Shown piece after piece: positions 1 to 5,705 of a stretch of 5,755 nucleotides of DNA. The notes under the pieces are model-generated. The model was not told the DNA's origin. It saw nothing but the letters and a program-made list of their open reading frames with translations, and made no database searches. How positions within the stretch are numbered: the first letter of the stretch is position 1; every line of letters starts with the position of its first letter. The stretch is taken from contig CAAGMI010000004.1 of the NCBI GenBank assembly GCA_900771005.1, forward strand, positions 1 to 5,755. The letters are read 5' to 3'. This DNA comes from Rikenellaceae bacterium (lineage in GTDB: Bacteria; Bacteroidota; Bacteroidia; Bacteroidales; UBA932). The translations under genes were made by a program, and so were the position numbers.

Positions 1-28
1 AACAAAAGATTAAAAAATGTTTCGTCCG

Positions 29-36
29 CAAAGATA
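29..36 (-). promoter_or_regulatory. Possible leftward -7 promoter box
   Basis: On the minus strand this reads TATCTTTG, which fits the Bacteroidota -7 consensus TAnnTTTG. Transcription would leave the window to the left, starting near position 22. No clear -33 TTTG is seen about 20 nt upstream (around positions 56-60), and no gene on that side is visible, so this rests on an 8-base match only. Confidence 0.3.
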
Positions 37-51
37 GTCATTTTCAAGCCC

Positions 52-72
52 ACAGAGTGCATTTTCCTCTGT
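52..72 (+). terminator. Weak hairpin followed by T-rich stretch
   Basis: ACAGAG (52-57) pairs with CTCTGT (67-72) across a 9-nt loop, and the T-rich run ATATTTTT follows at 73-80. The form resembles an intrinsic terminator for a gene ending to the left of the window, but the stem is only 6 bp with three G/C pairs. It could equally be a chance inverted repeat in AT-rich DNA. Confidence 0.25.
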
Positions 73-128
73 ATATTTTTATGCTATAGACGGTTACATG
101 CTATGTTAACAAAATTTCGTGGACACTA

Positions 129-959
129 GTGGTTAGTGATGATGGTATGATTGCTACAAATGCGCATGTGGTTACATCTACCGATAGTGAATCAGAAATA
201 AATAGTGGAATGAGGGATGTCTTCAATGCTTTGAAATTGGTGATGGCTTCACAATATGCAGATTATTATAGTAAATACGAACAAGCTGAAGAATTGGCTA
301 ACGAAGCTCGATATAGCGATGAGTATTCTGTTTCTGAATATCAATATATCTGTAGTATTAGAGATGCTTTGAAAAGTGAAATGAATGATTTGGCTTCTAC
401 ATACGAGACATTAGACGATATCAATGTTCATGAATGTAACATAATATATCATAATGCCATTAGTGTTGCATTTAATGATACATACGTTACGGATTTTAGT
501 GATTTTGAAAAGTGTATTGTCAAAAAATGTGATATGGAGCATGATGTGGCTGTTATCCAACTTAAAGACAAACATACACCAGATGGACGTAATATATTCT
601 ATGTGCCATCAGATAACCCATTGAAAGAATATAGTTTTAGCGACAAAATGTCCAGAACGTTTGGTGATGACAAGAATGAAAGATTGGTTATGATAGGATT
701 TAATTTTGGTCCTGTGCTTGCTTTGACTGAAGATGGTATAAAATGTCAACATACTTCTGGCTCAATTAGTCAAGAAAGTTCGACACACCTTATGTATTCA
801 ATTCCTGCGCTTCACGGTAGCAGTGGCTCTCCTGTGCTCAATATGGCTGGCGAATTGGTTGCTGTAAATTATGCGGGTCTTTCTACTACTCAAAGTTTTA
901 CATACGGTGTGTATATCAAATATCTTAGAAATCTAATGGATGATTTGGATATTGAATAA
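129..959 (+). CDS. Trypsin-like serine protease, N-terminus missing
   Basis: A chymotrypsin/HtrA-fold peptidase (trypsin-like peptidase_2 type) that would cut peptide bonds by a Ser-His-Asp triad. Numbered from the GTG at 129, the visible triad is His13 in TNAHVV, Asp139 in EHDVAVIQL and Ser232 in GSSGSPV. His and Asp are about 126 residues apart, far more than the ~45 of chymotrypsin. The extra stretch (about 20-100) is hydrophilic, rich in Glu, Tyr and Ser, and probably helical. The protein starts right at the strand VVSDDG. Related proteases have a GTGF-like loop and a leader or membrane segment before it. The frame is open upstream only to the TAG at 87-89, with no ATG, and that stretch (TVTCYVNKISWTL) does not resemble the missing part. 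The gene is therefore probably 5'-truncated or frameshifted, and GTG 129 may not be a real start. The nuclease gene follows directly. No PDZ domain is present. Confidence 0.72.
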   Translation: MVSDDGMIATNAHVVTSTDSESEINSGMRDVFNALKLVMASQYADYYSKYEQAEELANEARYSDEYSVSEYQYICSIRDALKSEMNDLASTYETLDDINVHECNIIYHNAISVAFNDTYVTDFSDFEKCIVKKCDMEHDVAVIQLKDKHTPDGRNIFYVPSDNPLKEYSFSDKMSRTFGDDKNERLVMIGFNFGPVLALTEDGIKCQHTSGSISQESSTHLMYSIPALHGSSGSPVLNMAGELVAVNYAGLSTTQSFTYGVYIKYLRNLMDDLDIE

Positions 960-969
960 AATTGCAATC

Positions 970-1770
970 ATGTTAGAGAAAATGAGAACATTAGTTTTGC
1001 TTTTCATTTTCATTTTAGTCGCATTTTGTTCCTGTGGCAATCATAAAAAGGATAAGCAAGATTGTGAGGAGAAAGATGTCATCATGTATGAATTGGCTTC
1101 AATTGATGATGACTTTGATGAACAGATAATAGAACATATCGGTTATACTGTCAGTTACAATTATAAAAGGCATATACCCAACTGGGTGGCATATCAGTTG
1201 ACCAAGGAAGAAACTGAGGGTGAAGAAGAACGTTCGGATGACTTCTTTGTTGACCCTATGGTGAAAGGTGTGGCAGTAGAGGCTGATGAGTATAAACATT
1301 CTGGATATGACCGTGGACACATGGCTCCTGCCGGAGATATGAAGTGGTCTGAACAAGCTATGCATGAGTCTTTTTACATGACAAATATCTGTCCGCAAAA
1401 CAGTAATAATAATCGTGGAGATTGGAAATCATTAGAAGAACTTGCGCGGGATTGGGCTTGTAAATATGGCAGTATTTATATTTGTTGTGGTCCTATCGTT
1501 GAGAACGAAGAGACGGTTATTGGTCATGGCTTGAGGATTGTTGTGCCTCAAGCTTTTTATAAGGTGTTTTTGCGAAGAGAAGAGGGCTCTTGGTATTCAA
1601 TAGGATTTGTTATGGAGAATAAGGCTCAAGATAGACCCTTGATGACGTACGCAGTGACGGTTGACGAGATTGAGGAAAAGACTGGAATAGATTTTTTCTA
1701 TCAATTGCCTGACAGTATAGAGAAGGTGGTTGAAGCGGATTTCGACTTTGCAGATTGGTCTGTCAATTGA
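970..1770 (+). CDS. DNA/RNA non-specific endonuclease (NUC family), lipoprotein
   Basis: A secreted nuclease of the Serratia nuclease/NucA family (Endonuclease_NS), which cuts DNA and RNA with one bound Mg2+. Numbered from the ATG at 970 (266 aa), DRGHMAPAGD contains the general base His117. In the motif NICPQNSNNNRGDW followed by KSLEE, Asn148 should be the metal ligand and Glu156 the conserved acid. The later strand GLRIVVPQAFYKVFL is also typical. The N-terminus is a lipoprotein signal: MLEKMR, a hydrophobic stretch, then AFCSC with Cys22 as the likely lipidated residue. The next residues (GNHKKDKQD) are basic and show no clear acidic surface-export signal, so a periplasmic face is a reasonable guess. 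Other in-frame starts are ATG 940, which overlaps the protease by 20 nt and would put non-signal residues first, and ATG 982, which also gives a good signal peptide. Translation is probably coupled to the protease. Likely roles are nutrient scavenging, competition or defence; the sequence does not decide. Confidence 0.93.
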   Translation: MLEKMRTLVLLFIFILVAFCSCGNHKKDKQDCEEKDVIMYELASIDDDFDEQIIEHIGYTVSYNYKRHIPNWVAYQLTKEETEGEEERSDDFFVDPMVKGVAVEADEYKHSGYDRGHMAPAGDMKWSEQAMHESFYMTNICPQNSNNNRGDWKSLEELARDWACKYGSIYICCGPIVENEETVIGHGLRIVVPQAFYKVFLRREEGSWYSIGFVMENKAQDRPLMTYAVTVDEIEEKTGIDFFYQLPDSIEKVVEADFDFADWSVN

Positions 1771-1795
1771 TATTCGGATAGTTAGTGATATATAT

Positions 1796-2209
1796 ATGAC
1801 ACAAGAAAAGATAATATGTTTCTCGCAGAAAACATCTTCTTGTTTCTCTGTTGAAGGTATGATGAAAATCCAACAAATGTTGAAGGATGTCCCTGACGAG
1901 GCTTTCCCTCTTTTAATGAATTATAAGCTGAAAAGGGGATATTTTGCAACTAAAATGATGAAATTTTTTTATTATATCTCAACCGTTGTCCTAGGCACTG
2001 TGGTTGGTTTTATGATTATCTTATCGCTTGTACCGATACCCTTTATTGAAAATGAAGCACCTGTATTGAGAATTATATTTCCCATAGTTGCTGTGTTCCT
2101 ATTGCCTCTTATTTGGATATGCACCAGAAACCTTAAACGGTTAAAGCCATACAAGCAACAGGCTTTTGTTGAATATAGAGATTTGATAATGAAATATTTG
2201 AACCATTAA
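1796..2209 (+). CDS. Unrecognised two-helix membrane protein
   Basis: I do not recognise this 137-aa family. Residues 1-50 are soluble and probably partly helical. Two hydrophobic segments follow at about 58-81 and 91-110, joined by a short loop (IPFIENEAP), and a basic C-terminal tail (RNLKRLKPYKQQ) ends the protein. The positive-inside rule puts the tail, and so probably the N-terminal part, in the cytoplasm. The first 46 residues align without gaps to the start of the next gene, including Lys5-Ile6, Phe9, Cys16-Phe17, Leu29, Asp34 and Lys46, which suggests a shared module or a duplicated origin. The frame is open back to a TTG at 1730 inside the nuclease gene. ATG 1796 is preferred because it leaves a 25-nt gap after the nuclease stop and sets the alignment with the neighbour in register. 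The next gene starts 10 nt after this stop. No catalytic motif is visible. Confidence 0.8.
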   Translation: MTQEKIICFSQKTSSCFSVEGMMKIQQMLKDVPDEAFPLLMNYKLKRGYFATKMMKFFYYISTVVLGTVVGFMIILSLVPIPFIENEAPVLRIIFPIVAVFLLPLIWICTRNLKRLKPYKQQAFVEYRDLIMKYLNH

Positions 2210-2219
2210 TATTAGTTCT

Positions 2220-2579
2220 ATGGAAAAAAACAAGATTGATATGTTTGTTATGCAGAATGCTAAATGTTTCACTGCATATCAACTACAGACTGTTAGAGAG
2301 GCTTTGGAAAAACTTGATGACAGTAAATCAGCCTACATTCTTAGTCTTCAGTTTAAAGACCCAACAACTATGCTTGTTATATCCATTTTGTTGGGTGAAT
2401 TGGGCATTGACAGGATGATGCTTGGTGAAGTGGGTCTTGGAATATTGAAATTGTTGACATGTGGAGGATGCTACATTTGGTGGATTATCGACATAATCGG
2501 TATTATGGATAAAACAAGGGAATACAATTTCAATCAAGTGAAGAATGCACTTATGATGCAAGGTGTATCAATCTATTGA
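2220..2579 (+). CDS. TM2-domain membrane protein
   Basis: A 119-aa protein of the TM2 family, a two-helix membrane domain of unknown biochemical role. The domain covers about residues 47-96: DPTTMLVISILLGELGIDRM, then LGEVGLGILKLLTCGG, then IWWIIDIIGIM. This keeps the family pattern LG-x-x-G-x-D/H-R, LG, GLGI-x-KLLT, GG and IW-x-x-D. Residues 1-46 (with Cys16-Phe17, LDDSK and QFKDPT) form the cytosolic leader seen in Bacteroidales TM2 proteins. It resembles the leader of the preceding gene. Cys81-Gly-Gly-Cys84 forms a CxxC at the start of the second helix, where a Gly is more usual at the second Cys. ATG 2220 lies 10 nt after the preceding stop, and the stop at 2577-2579 is 14 nt before the next ATG, so co-translation in one operon is likely. 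Confidence 0.92.
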   Translation: MEKNKIDMFVMQNAKCFTAYQLQTVREALEKLDDSKSAYILSLQFKDPTTMLVISILLGELGIDRMMLGEVGLGILKLLTCGGCYIWWIIDIIGIMDKTREYNFNQVKNALMMQGVSIY

Positions 2580-2593
2580 TTGATATCTCAATA

Positions 2594-2989
2594 ATGCTTA
2601 GAAAATACAGAAAAGTGCTGATTCTGTCGGCGATATATTTTGTGTCGTTGGCAGGATTATTCCTTTTTCATTATCATCCATTGCCTGTTTCTTGCCCATT
2701 TAAAATGATTACAGGTCTGCCATGTCCGGGGTGTGGTGGAATGAGGGCGGCATGGGCATTGTTGCATGGCGATGTCTCAGATGCTTTGTGGATGAATCCA
2801 CTTTCTTGTTTGGTAATAGCATTTCTAATATTGTTGCCATTTATCATGATATATGACATTGTGAAATGTGCCAATGTTGTCGATGCAATGTTATATTCCA
2901 AATGGCCAAAATCGTTGTGGATAGTTGTTATCATCATTCTATGTGCTAATTGGATTTGGAATATAATAAAGTCTTTCTATTTGACTTGA
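2594..2989 (+). CDS. DUF2752 small membrane protein
   Basis: A 131-aa member of the DUF2752 family, whose function is not established. The signature is complete: Cys34-Pro-Phe-Lys, TGLPCPGCGGMRA with Cys44 and Cys47, Gly59-Asp60, and NPL at 68-70. Three hydrophobic segments are visible at about 9-25, 71-90 and 107-125, with the Cys motif in the loop after the first. In-frame TTG 2576 overlaps the TM2 stop codon, but ATG 2594 is the more ordinary start and gives a basic N-terminus (MLRKYRK) before the first helix. DUF2752 and TM2 genes are often close together in Bacteroidales, so a shared membrane function is plausible. The insertion sequence begins within about 25 nt of the stop codon. If the true IS end lay a little further left, the last residues or the stop could come from the element. 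Confidence 0.9.
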   Translation: MLRKYRKVLILSAIYFVSLAGLFLFHYHPLPVSCPFKMITGLPCPGCGGMRAAWALLHGDVSDALWMNPLSCLVIAFLILLPFIMIYDIVKCANVVDAMLYSKWPKSLWIVVIIILCANWIWNIIKSFYLT

Positions 2990-3022
2990 CTTTCCAGTCG
3001 CAAATGAACGGATTTGTTCCGG

Positions 3023-3048
3023 TACATATTCCAGAGCATATCCGTTCA
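3023..3048 (+). repeat. Left terminal inverted repeat of the IS
   Basis: TACATATTCC, five variable bases (AGAGC), then ATATCCGTTCA. It matches the reverse complement of 5730-5755 at 21 of 26 positions; all five differences fall in the variable spacer. The repeat probably extends outward to 3015. Confidence 0.85.
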
Positions 3049-3162
3049 GAATCAGGTCTAAAATTCCAGAGGATACCCGTTCACGTAAGGGCAAAAAATC
3101 AGTTTGCGATGAACGAAATCCCGCACTTTTTAAATACGCATGCGCCAAAAAGGCGTTCGGGC

Positions 3163-3183
3163 AAGGCGTCCGCCTTCCTTTTT
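3163..3183 (+). terminator. Possible intrinsic terminator in the IS leader
   Basis: AAGGCG (3163-3168) and CGCCTT (3171-3176) form an inverted repeat, best drawn as a 5-bp stem with a 4-nt loop, followed by CC and five T (3179-3183). A second AAGGCG at 3149-3154 could pair with the same CGCCTT instead. It lies upstream of the istA promoter box, so it could stop transcripts entering from the host operon and limit transposase expression. The stem is short. Confidence 0.35.
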
Positions 3184-3199
3184 CCAGAGCATATCCGTT

Positions 3200-3229
3200 C
3201 ACTCTCGGTTTCTGACCGTAAGGAGAGTG
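3200..3229 (+). repeat. Bulged inverted repeat in IS leader
   Basis: CACTCTC (3200-3206) pairs with GAGAGTG (3223-3229). Inside this, CGGT (3206-3209) pairs with ACCG (3215-3218), giving a stem with a 4-nt bulge and a 5-nt loop. The left arm overlaps the end of the third transposase box. It may be an RNA hairpin that hinders read-through translation of istA, or a DNA structure at the element end. Its function is unknown. Confidence 0.4.
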
Positions 3230-3326
3230 TCGGAGAAAACCCTTTTCGGAGCATATCCGTTCACTTTTCGGAGCATGAGCAAATTTTTTCCAGAGGATAT
3301 CCATTCACGTATTTCTGTTTTTTTGC

Positions 3327-3334
3327 TACCTTTG
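3327..3334 (+). promoter_or_regulatory. Probable istA promoter (-7 box)
   Basis: TACCTTTG fits the Bacteroidota -7 consensus TAnnTTTG. It lies 24-30 nt before the istA start codons, so transcription would begin near 3340 with a short leader. A good -33 TTTG is not seen at about 3304-3310. That region overlaps the fifth transposase box (3288-3308), so IstA bound there could repress its own promoter. Confidence 0.55.
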
Positions 3335-3357
3335 CATTGAAAATCAATCAAAGGCAA

Positions 3358-4938
3358 ATGAATATGGCTGGAACACCAACACCTATGAGCAAAATCAAAC
3401 AGATACTGCTTCTCAAGAAGCAGGGAGTCTCCAACAGAGAGGCAGCCAGAATGGAAGGCATCAACAAGGAGACAGTGAACAATTACGTCAGGTTCATCAA
3501 AGACAACCGTCTGGGAATAGACGAGTTGCTCAAGAAAGATGAGCCAGAATTGGAACATCTCTTCCATGCGGGTAATCCCGCCTATACGGATGACCGCATG
3601 AGGGATTTCCTCAAAGAGTTGCAGTATTACAGGGACCAGCTCCAGCAGCGGCATGTGACGCGCTATCTGCTGTGGGCCGAATACAGAGCCCGTCATAATA
3701 ACGGCTATGGCAAGTCTCAGTTCTTCTTCCACCTCAAGCAGAACCTGGTTGCAGTCAAGGATCGGAGCAATGCGGTAATGGCAAAGACATACGTTCCGGG
3801 ACAGAAACTGTACGTTGACTTTGCGGGAGACAAACTGAGTTACGTCAACCTTGACACAGGAGAGGAAGTGAAGGTTGAGGTTTTTGTGTCCTGCATGCCT
3901 TACTCGGACTATGCGTTCGTCACCTGCGTGCCCTCACAGAAAAAGGAGGACTTCATCGATGCAATCAGGCAATGCCTTGAGTACCTTGGCGGCGTCCCTT
4001 CCATTATTGTCACGGACAACCTGAAGTCAGCAGTAACGAAGACACATCGCTATGAACCTGAGATAAACAATGCATTGAGGGACATGGGCAACCATTATCA
4101 TTTCGTTGCAATGCCTTGTCAACCATACGAACCGACGCAGAAGGCGTTGGTCGAGAACCACGTCAAACTGGCTTACCGCCATATTTACGCCAGGCTCAGG
4201 AACCGTACGTTCCACTCGTTCAGGGAACTCAACGAAGCCATACGCAAGCTTCTGGATGAGCACAACCAGACCAGGATGCAAAAGCGTCCGTACAGTCGCG
4301 AGGAGAACTTCCATGCCAACGAGAAGCCTCTGCTGCAGCCGCTTCCAGAAATGGAATATGAGATAAGGGAGACGGCATCCCTCACAGTCCAACGCAACTG
4401 CTGTGTCGAGCTGAGAAGGAATGGCATAACCCGTTTTTACTCCGTTCCATACATCTATGTCGGCAAAAGAGCCCAGATCGTATATACAAACAGTTTAGTG
4501 AAGATATATGTCGATGGCACACAGGTTGCCACTCATACGAGAATGCATAAATATGGGTACTCTATTGTAAACGAACACTTTGCATCCAACAACAGGATTA
4601 TAATGGAGAAGTGTTCCTCCAGCTATATCGAAAGGGCGTCAAAGATATCGGAGTCCTTCGGGCATTATGTTGAAAGACTCTTTGACAAGAGCCGTTCCAA
4701 CGAGCCTGAAGAGGTCTATTACAAGACCTGCGACATGGTCTTCAGCCTGCACAGGCGCTATGATGATGATGTCTTCAACAAGACATGCGAACTGTGCCTG
4801 CAGCACAACGTCTTCACGGGGAAACGATTTGAGGCAATCCTGAAGAACAAATACCTCTTATGTCAGGATGGTGCAGCTACCGAAACTCCGACACCTACAG
4901 ACCATGCCAACATGCGTGGTGCAGATTATTATATATAG
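3358..4938 (+). CDS. istA: IS21-family transposase IstA
   Basis: The DDE transposase of the element, which binds the terminal repeats and carries out strand transfer together with IstB. The 526-aa length is normal for the family. Residues 10-46 hold a helix-turn-helix (KQGVSNREAARMEG, then TVNNYVRFI). The RNase H-like core shows Asp154 in LYVDFAGD, Asp220 in IIVTDNLKSAV and Glu266 in QKALVENHVK. A C-terminal beta-rich region begins at about 340 (RNCCVELRRNG, FYSVPYIYVG). The frame is open far upstream, to a TTG at 2950 inside the host gene, but that extension only translates the repeat array. ATG 3358 and ATG 3364 both follow the AAAGG at 3350-3354; 3364 has the better spacing, and MAGTPTPMSK looks like a genuine start. 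No frameshift or missing catalytic residue is seen, so the protein should be active. istB follows after 27 nt. Confidence 0.96.
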   Translation: MNMAGTPTPMSKIKQILLLKKQGVSNREAARMEGINKETVNNYVRFIKDNRLGIDELLKKDEPELEHLFHAGNPAYTDDRMRDFLKELQYYRDQLQQRHVTRYLLWAEYRARHNNGYGKSQFFFHLKQNLVAVKDRSNAVMAKTYVPGQKLYVDFAGDKLSYVNLDTGEEVKVEVFVSCMPYSDYAFVTCVPSQKKEDFIDAIRQCLEYLGGVPSIIVTDNLKSAVTKTHRYEPEINNALRDMGNHYHFVAMPCQPYEPTQKALVENHVKLAYRHIYARLRNRTFHSFRELNEAIRKLLDEHNQTRMQKRPYSREENFHANEKPLLQPLPEMEYEIRETASLTVQRNCCVELRRNGITRFYSVPYIYVGKRAQIVYTNSLVKIYVDGTQVATHTRMHKYGYSIVNEHFASNNRIIMEKCSSSYIERASKISESFGHYVERLFDKSRSNEPEEVYYKTCDMVFSLHRRYDDDVFNKTCELCLQHNVFTGKRFEAILKNKYLLCQDGAATETPTPTDHANMRGADYYI

Positions 4939-4942
4939 GAAA

Positions 4943-4957
4943 CGTTCACTTTTAATC
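4943..4957 (+). repeat. Partial transposase box between istA and istB
   Basis: CGTTCACTTTTAATC repeats, with one extra T, the reverse complement of 5699-5712 (GATTAAAGTGAACG), which forms the inner end of the right repeat. It carries the CGTTCAC end of the transposase box but not the ATATC part. In the istAB transcript the two copies could pair across istB. Confidence 0.5.
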
Positions 4958-4965
4958 AAATAGTT

Positions 4966-5688
4966 ATGACACAAGACATTGTAAAAACGCTTCATGCATT
5001 AAAACTCCCGGGGATGGCCCGCAACTGGGAGGCATTGAGCGAGACACATCAGCTTGATAAGCTCTCCCTGAGAGACGGAATGGCGCTGATGGTACAGGCC
5101 GAAACAGACATGCGTACGGACAATCGCATTGCAAGACTTATCCATAATGCCCACTTTCGTCAGCACGCATCTATCGATATGATCGATGCAGATGCCACCC
5201 GAGGCATATCAGCAGCAAGGCTGGCAGATTTTGCCACTGGCGCATATCTCGACAAGGGAATGACCATAATCATAACTGGTGCGGCAGGAACTGGGAAATC
5301 GTTTCTTGCATCTGCCCTTGGCGACAGAGCGTGCAGGCAAGGCAAGAAAGTTATGTACTTCACCATGAACATGCTTGTCGAAAACCTGCGTCTGGTACGC
5401 CTTGAAGGTCGTCAGACGAACTTCTTCAGAAAGGTTGCATCGCAGGATCTTCTCATCCTGGACGACTTCGGGATGCAGAGTCTTGACGGAGAAATCCAGA
5501 ATGACTTCGAACAGATAGTCGATGACAGATATGCAACTAAGTCCCTGATTATATGCAGTCAGTTACCAGTGGAAGATTGGTATAAAATCTTCAAAAGCGA
5601 ACTGATAGCTGAGGCTTGTTTAGACAGGATTGTACACCGGTCAGAAAGATTTACATTAAAAGGCGAAAGTCTTAGAAAAAAATATTAA
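4966..5688 (+). CDS. istB: IS21-family ATPase IstB (transposition helper)
   Basis: An AAA+ ATPase related to DnaC/DnaA that acts with IstA, selecting target DNA and activating transposition. At 240 aa it is of usual length. Residues 1-95 form the N-terminal helical domain (TLHALKLPGMARNWEAL). Walker A is GAAGTGKS at 105-112, with Lys111 contacting phosphate. Walker B is LLILDDFG at 162-169, with Asp166 and Asp167. A sensor-1-like segment, IICSQLP, lies at 195-201. The C-terminus, LDRIVHRSERFTLKGESLRK, holds Arg221 and other basic residues typical of the family end. ATG 4966 is the only sensible start. It lies 27 nt after istA without overlap, whereas many IS21 elements have overlapping or closer genes. 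The frame is intact and should be functional. The stop codon is followed at once by an outward promoter box and the right-end repeats. Confidence 0.97.
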   Translation: MTQDIVKTLHALKLPGMARNWEALSETHQLDKLSLRDGMALMVQAETDMRTDNRIARLIHNAHFRQHASIDMIDADATRGISAARLADFATGAYLDKGMTIIITGAAGTGKSFLASALGDRACRQGKKVMYFTMNMLVENLRLVRLEGRQTNFFRKVASQDLLILDDFGMQSLDGEIQNDFEQIVDDRYATKSLIICSQLPVEDWYKIFKSELIAEACLDRIVHRSERFTLKGESLRKKY

Positions 5689-5693
5689 CTTTG
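5686..5693 (+). promoter_or_regulatory. Possible outward-facing promoter box
   Basis: TAACTTTG matches TAnnTTTG exactly, is followed by CAGCC, and overlaps the istB stop codon. It points out of the element across the right repeats, with a predicted start near 5700. No strong -33 box is seen about 20 nt upstream, where the sequence is AAAGGCGAAAG. It could drive a gene beyond the IS; none is in view. Confidence 0.4.
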
Positions 5694-5705
5694 CAGCCGA
5701 TTAAA

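Larger units (their letters stand above)
3029..3308 (+). repeat. Left-end array of five transposase-box repeats
   Basis: There are five direct copies of a ~21-nt box with consensus TTCCAGAGCATATCCGTTCA plus a final C. They lie at 3029-3048, 3064-3084, 3182-3202, 3244-3264 and 3288-3308. The core ATATCCGTTCA is exact in copies 1, 3 and 4; copy 2 has ATACCC and copy 5 has CCATTC. A half copy, TTTCGGAGCATGAGC, lies at 3266-3280. A degenerate box in opposite orientation (GATGAACGAAATC) is at 3108-3120. IS21 IstA proteins bind repeated sites at the element ends, so these are most likely IstA binding sites. Five copies on the left against two on the right makes the ends strongly asymmetric. Confidence 0.88.

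Noticed and set aside
1..129. Frame 1 open for 42 codons from the window start to TAG 127-129
   Set aside because: Its translation (Cys, Phe and Leu rich) resembles no family and does not supply the missing protease N-terminus. An open stretch of this length is not rare by chance.
1730..1795. Longer form of the unrecognised membrane protein starting at TTG 1730
   Set aside because: It would overlap the nuclease gene by 41 nt with a rare start. ATG 1796 fits the operon spacing and the alignment with the TM2 protein leader.
2939..3304. Minus-strand open frame of 121 codons across the IS left end
   Set aside because: The recurring NGYALE-like peptides are the reverse translation of the transposase boxes. 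No promoter or start context was seen, and it overlaps the host gene end.
3029..3308. CRISPR-like array
   Set aside because: Repeats are ~21 nt and degenerate, spacing is irregular (15 to about 98 nt), and inverted copies occur at the other end of the element. This is an IS end.
2950..3357. A 136-codon in-frame upstream extension of istA
   Set aside because: It starts with TTG inside the DUF2752 gene and crosses the IS boundary. Its residues are mostly translated copies of the DNA repeat (EHIRS, VHVR). The probable istA promoter lies downstream of most of it.
3199..3732. Minus-strand open frame of 177 codons opposite the istA start
   Set aside because: It is antisense to an unambiguous transposase gene and shows no recognisable domain.
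4027..4427. Several open frames on both strands inside istA (e.g. 4027-4392 minus, 4106-4366 plus)
   Set aside because: They overlap the catalytic core of istA and their low-complexity, Arg/Ser-rich or Leu-rich translations are typical of shadow frames.
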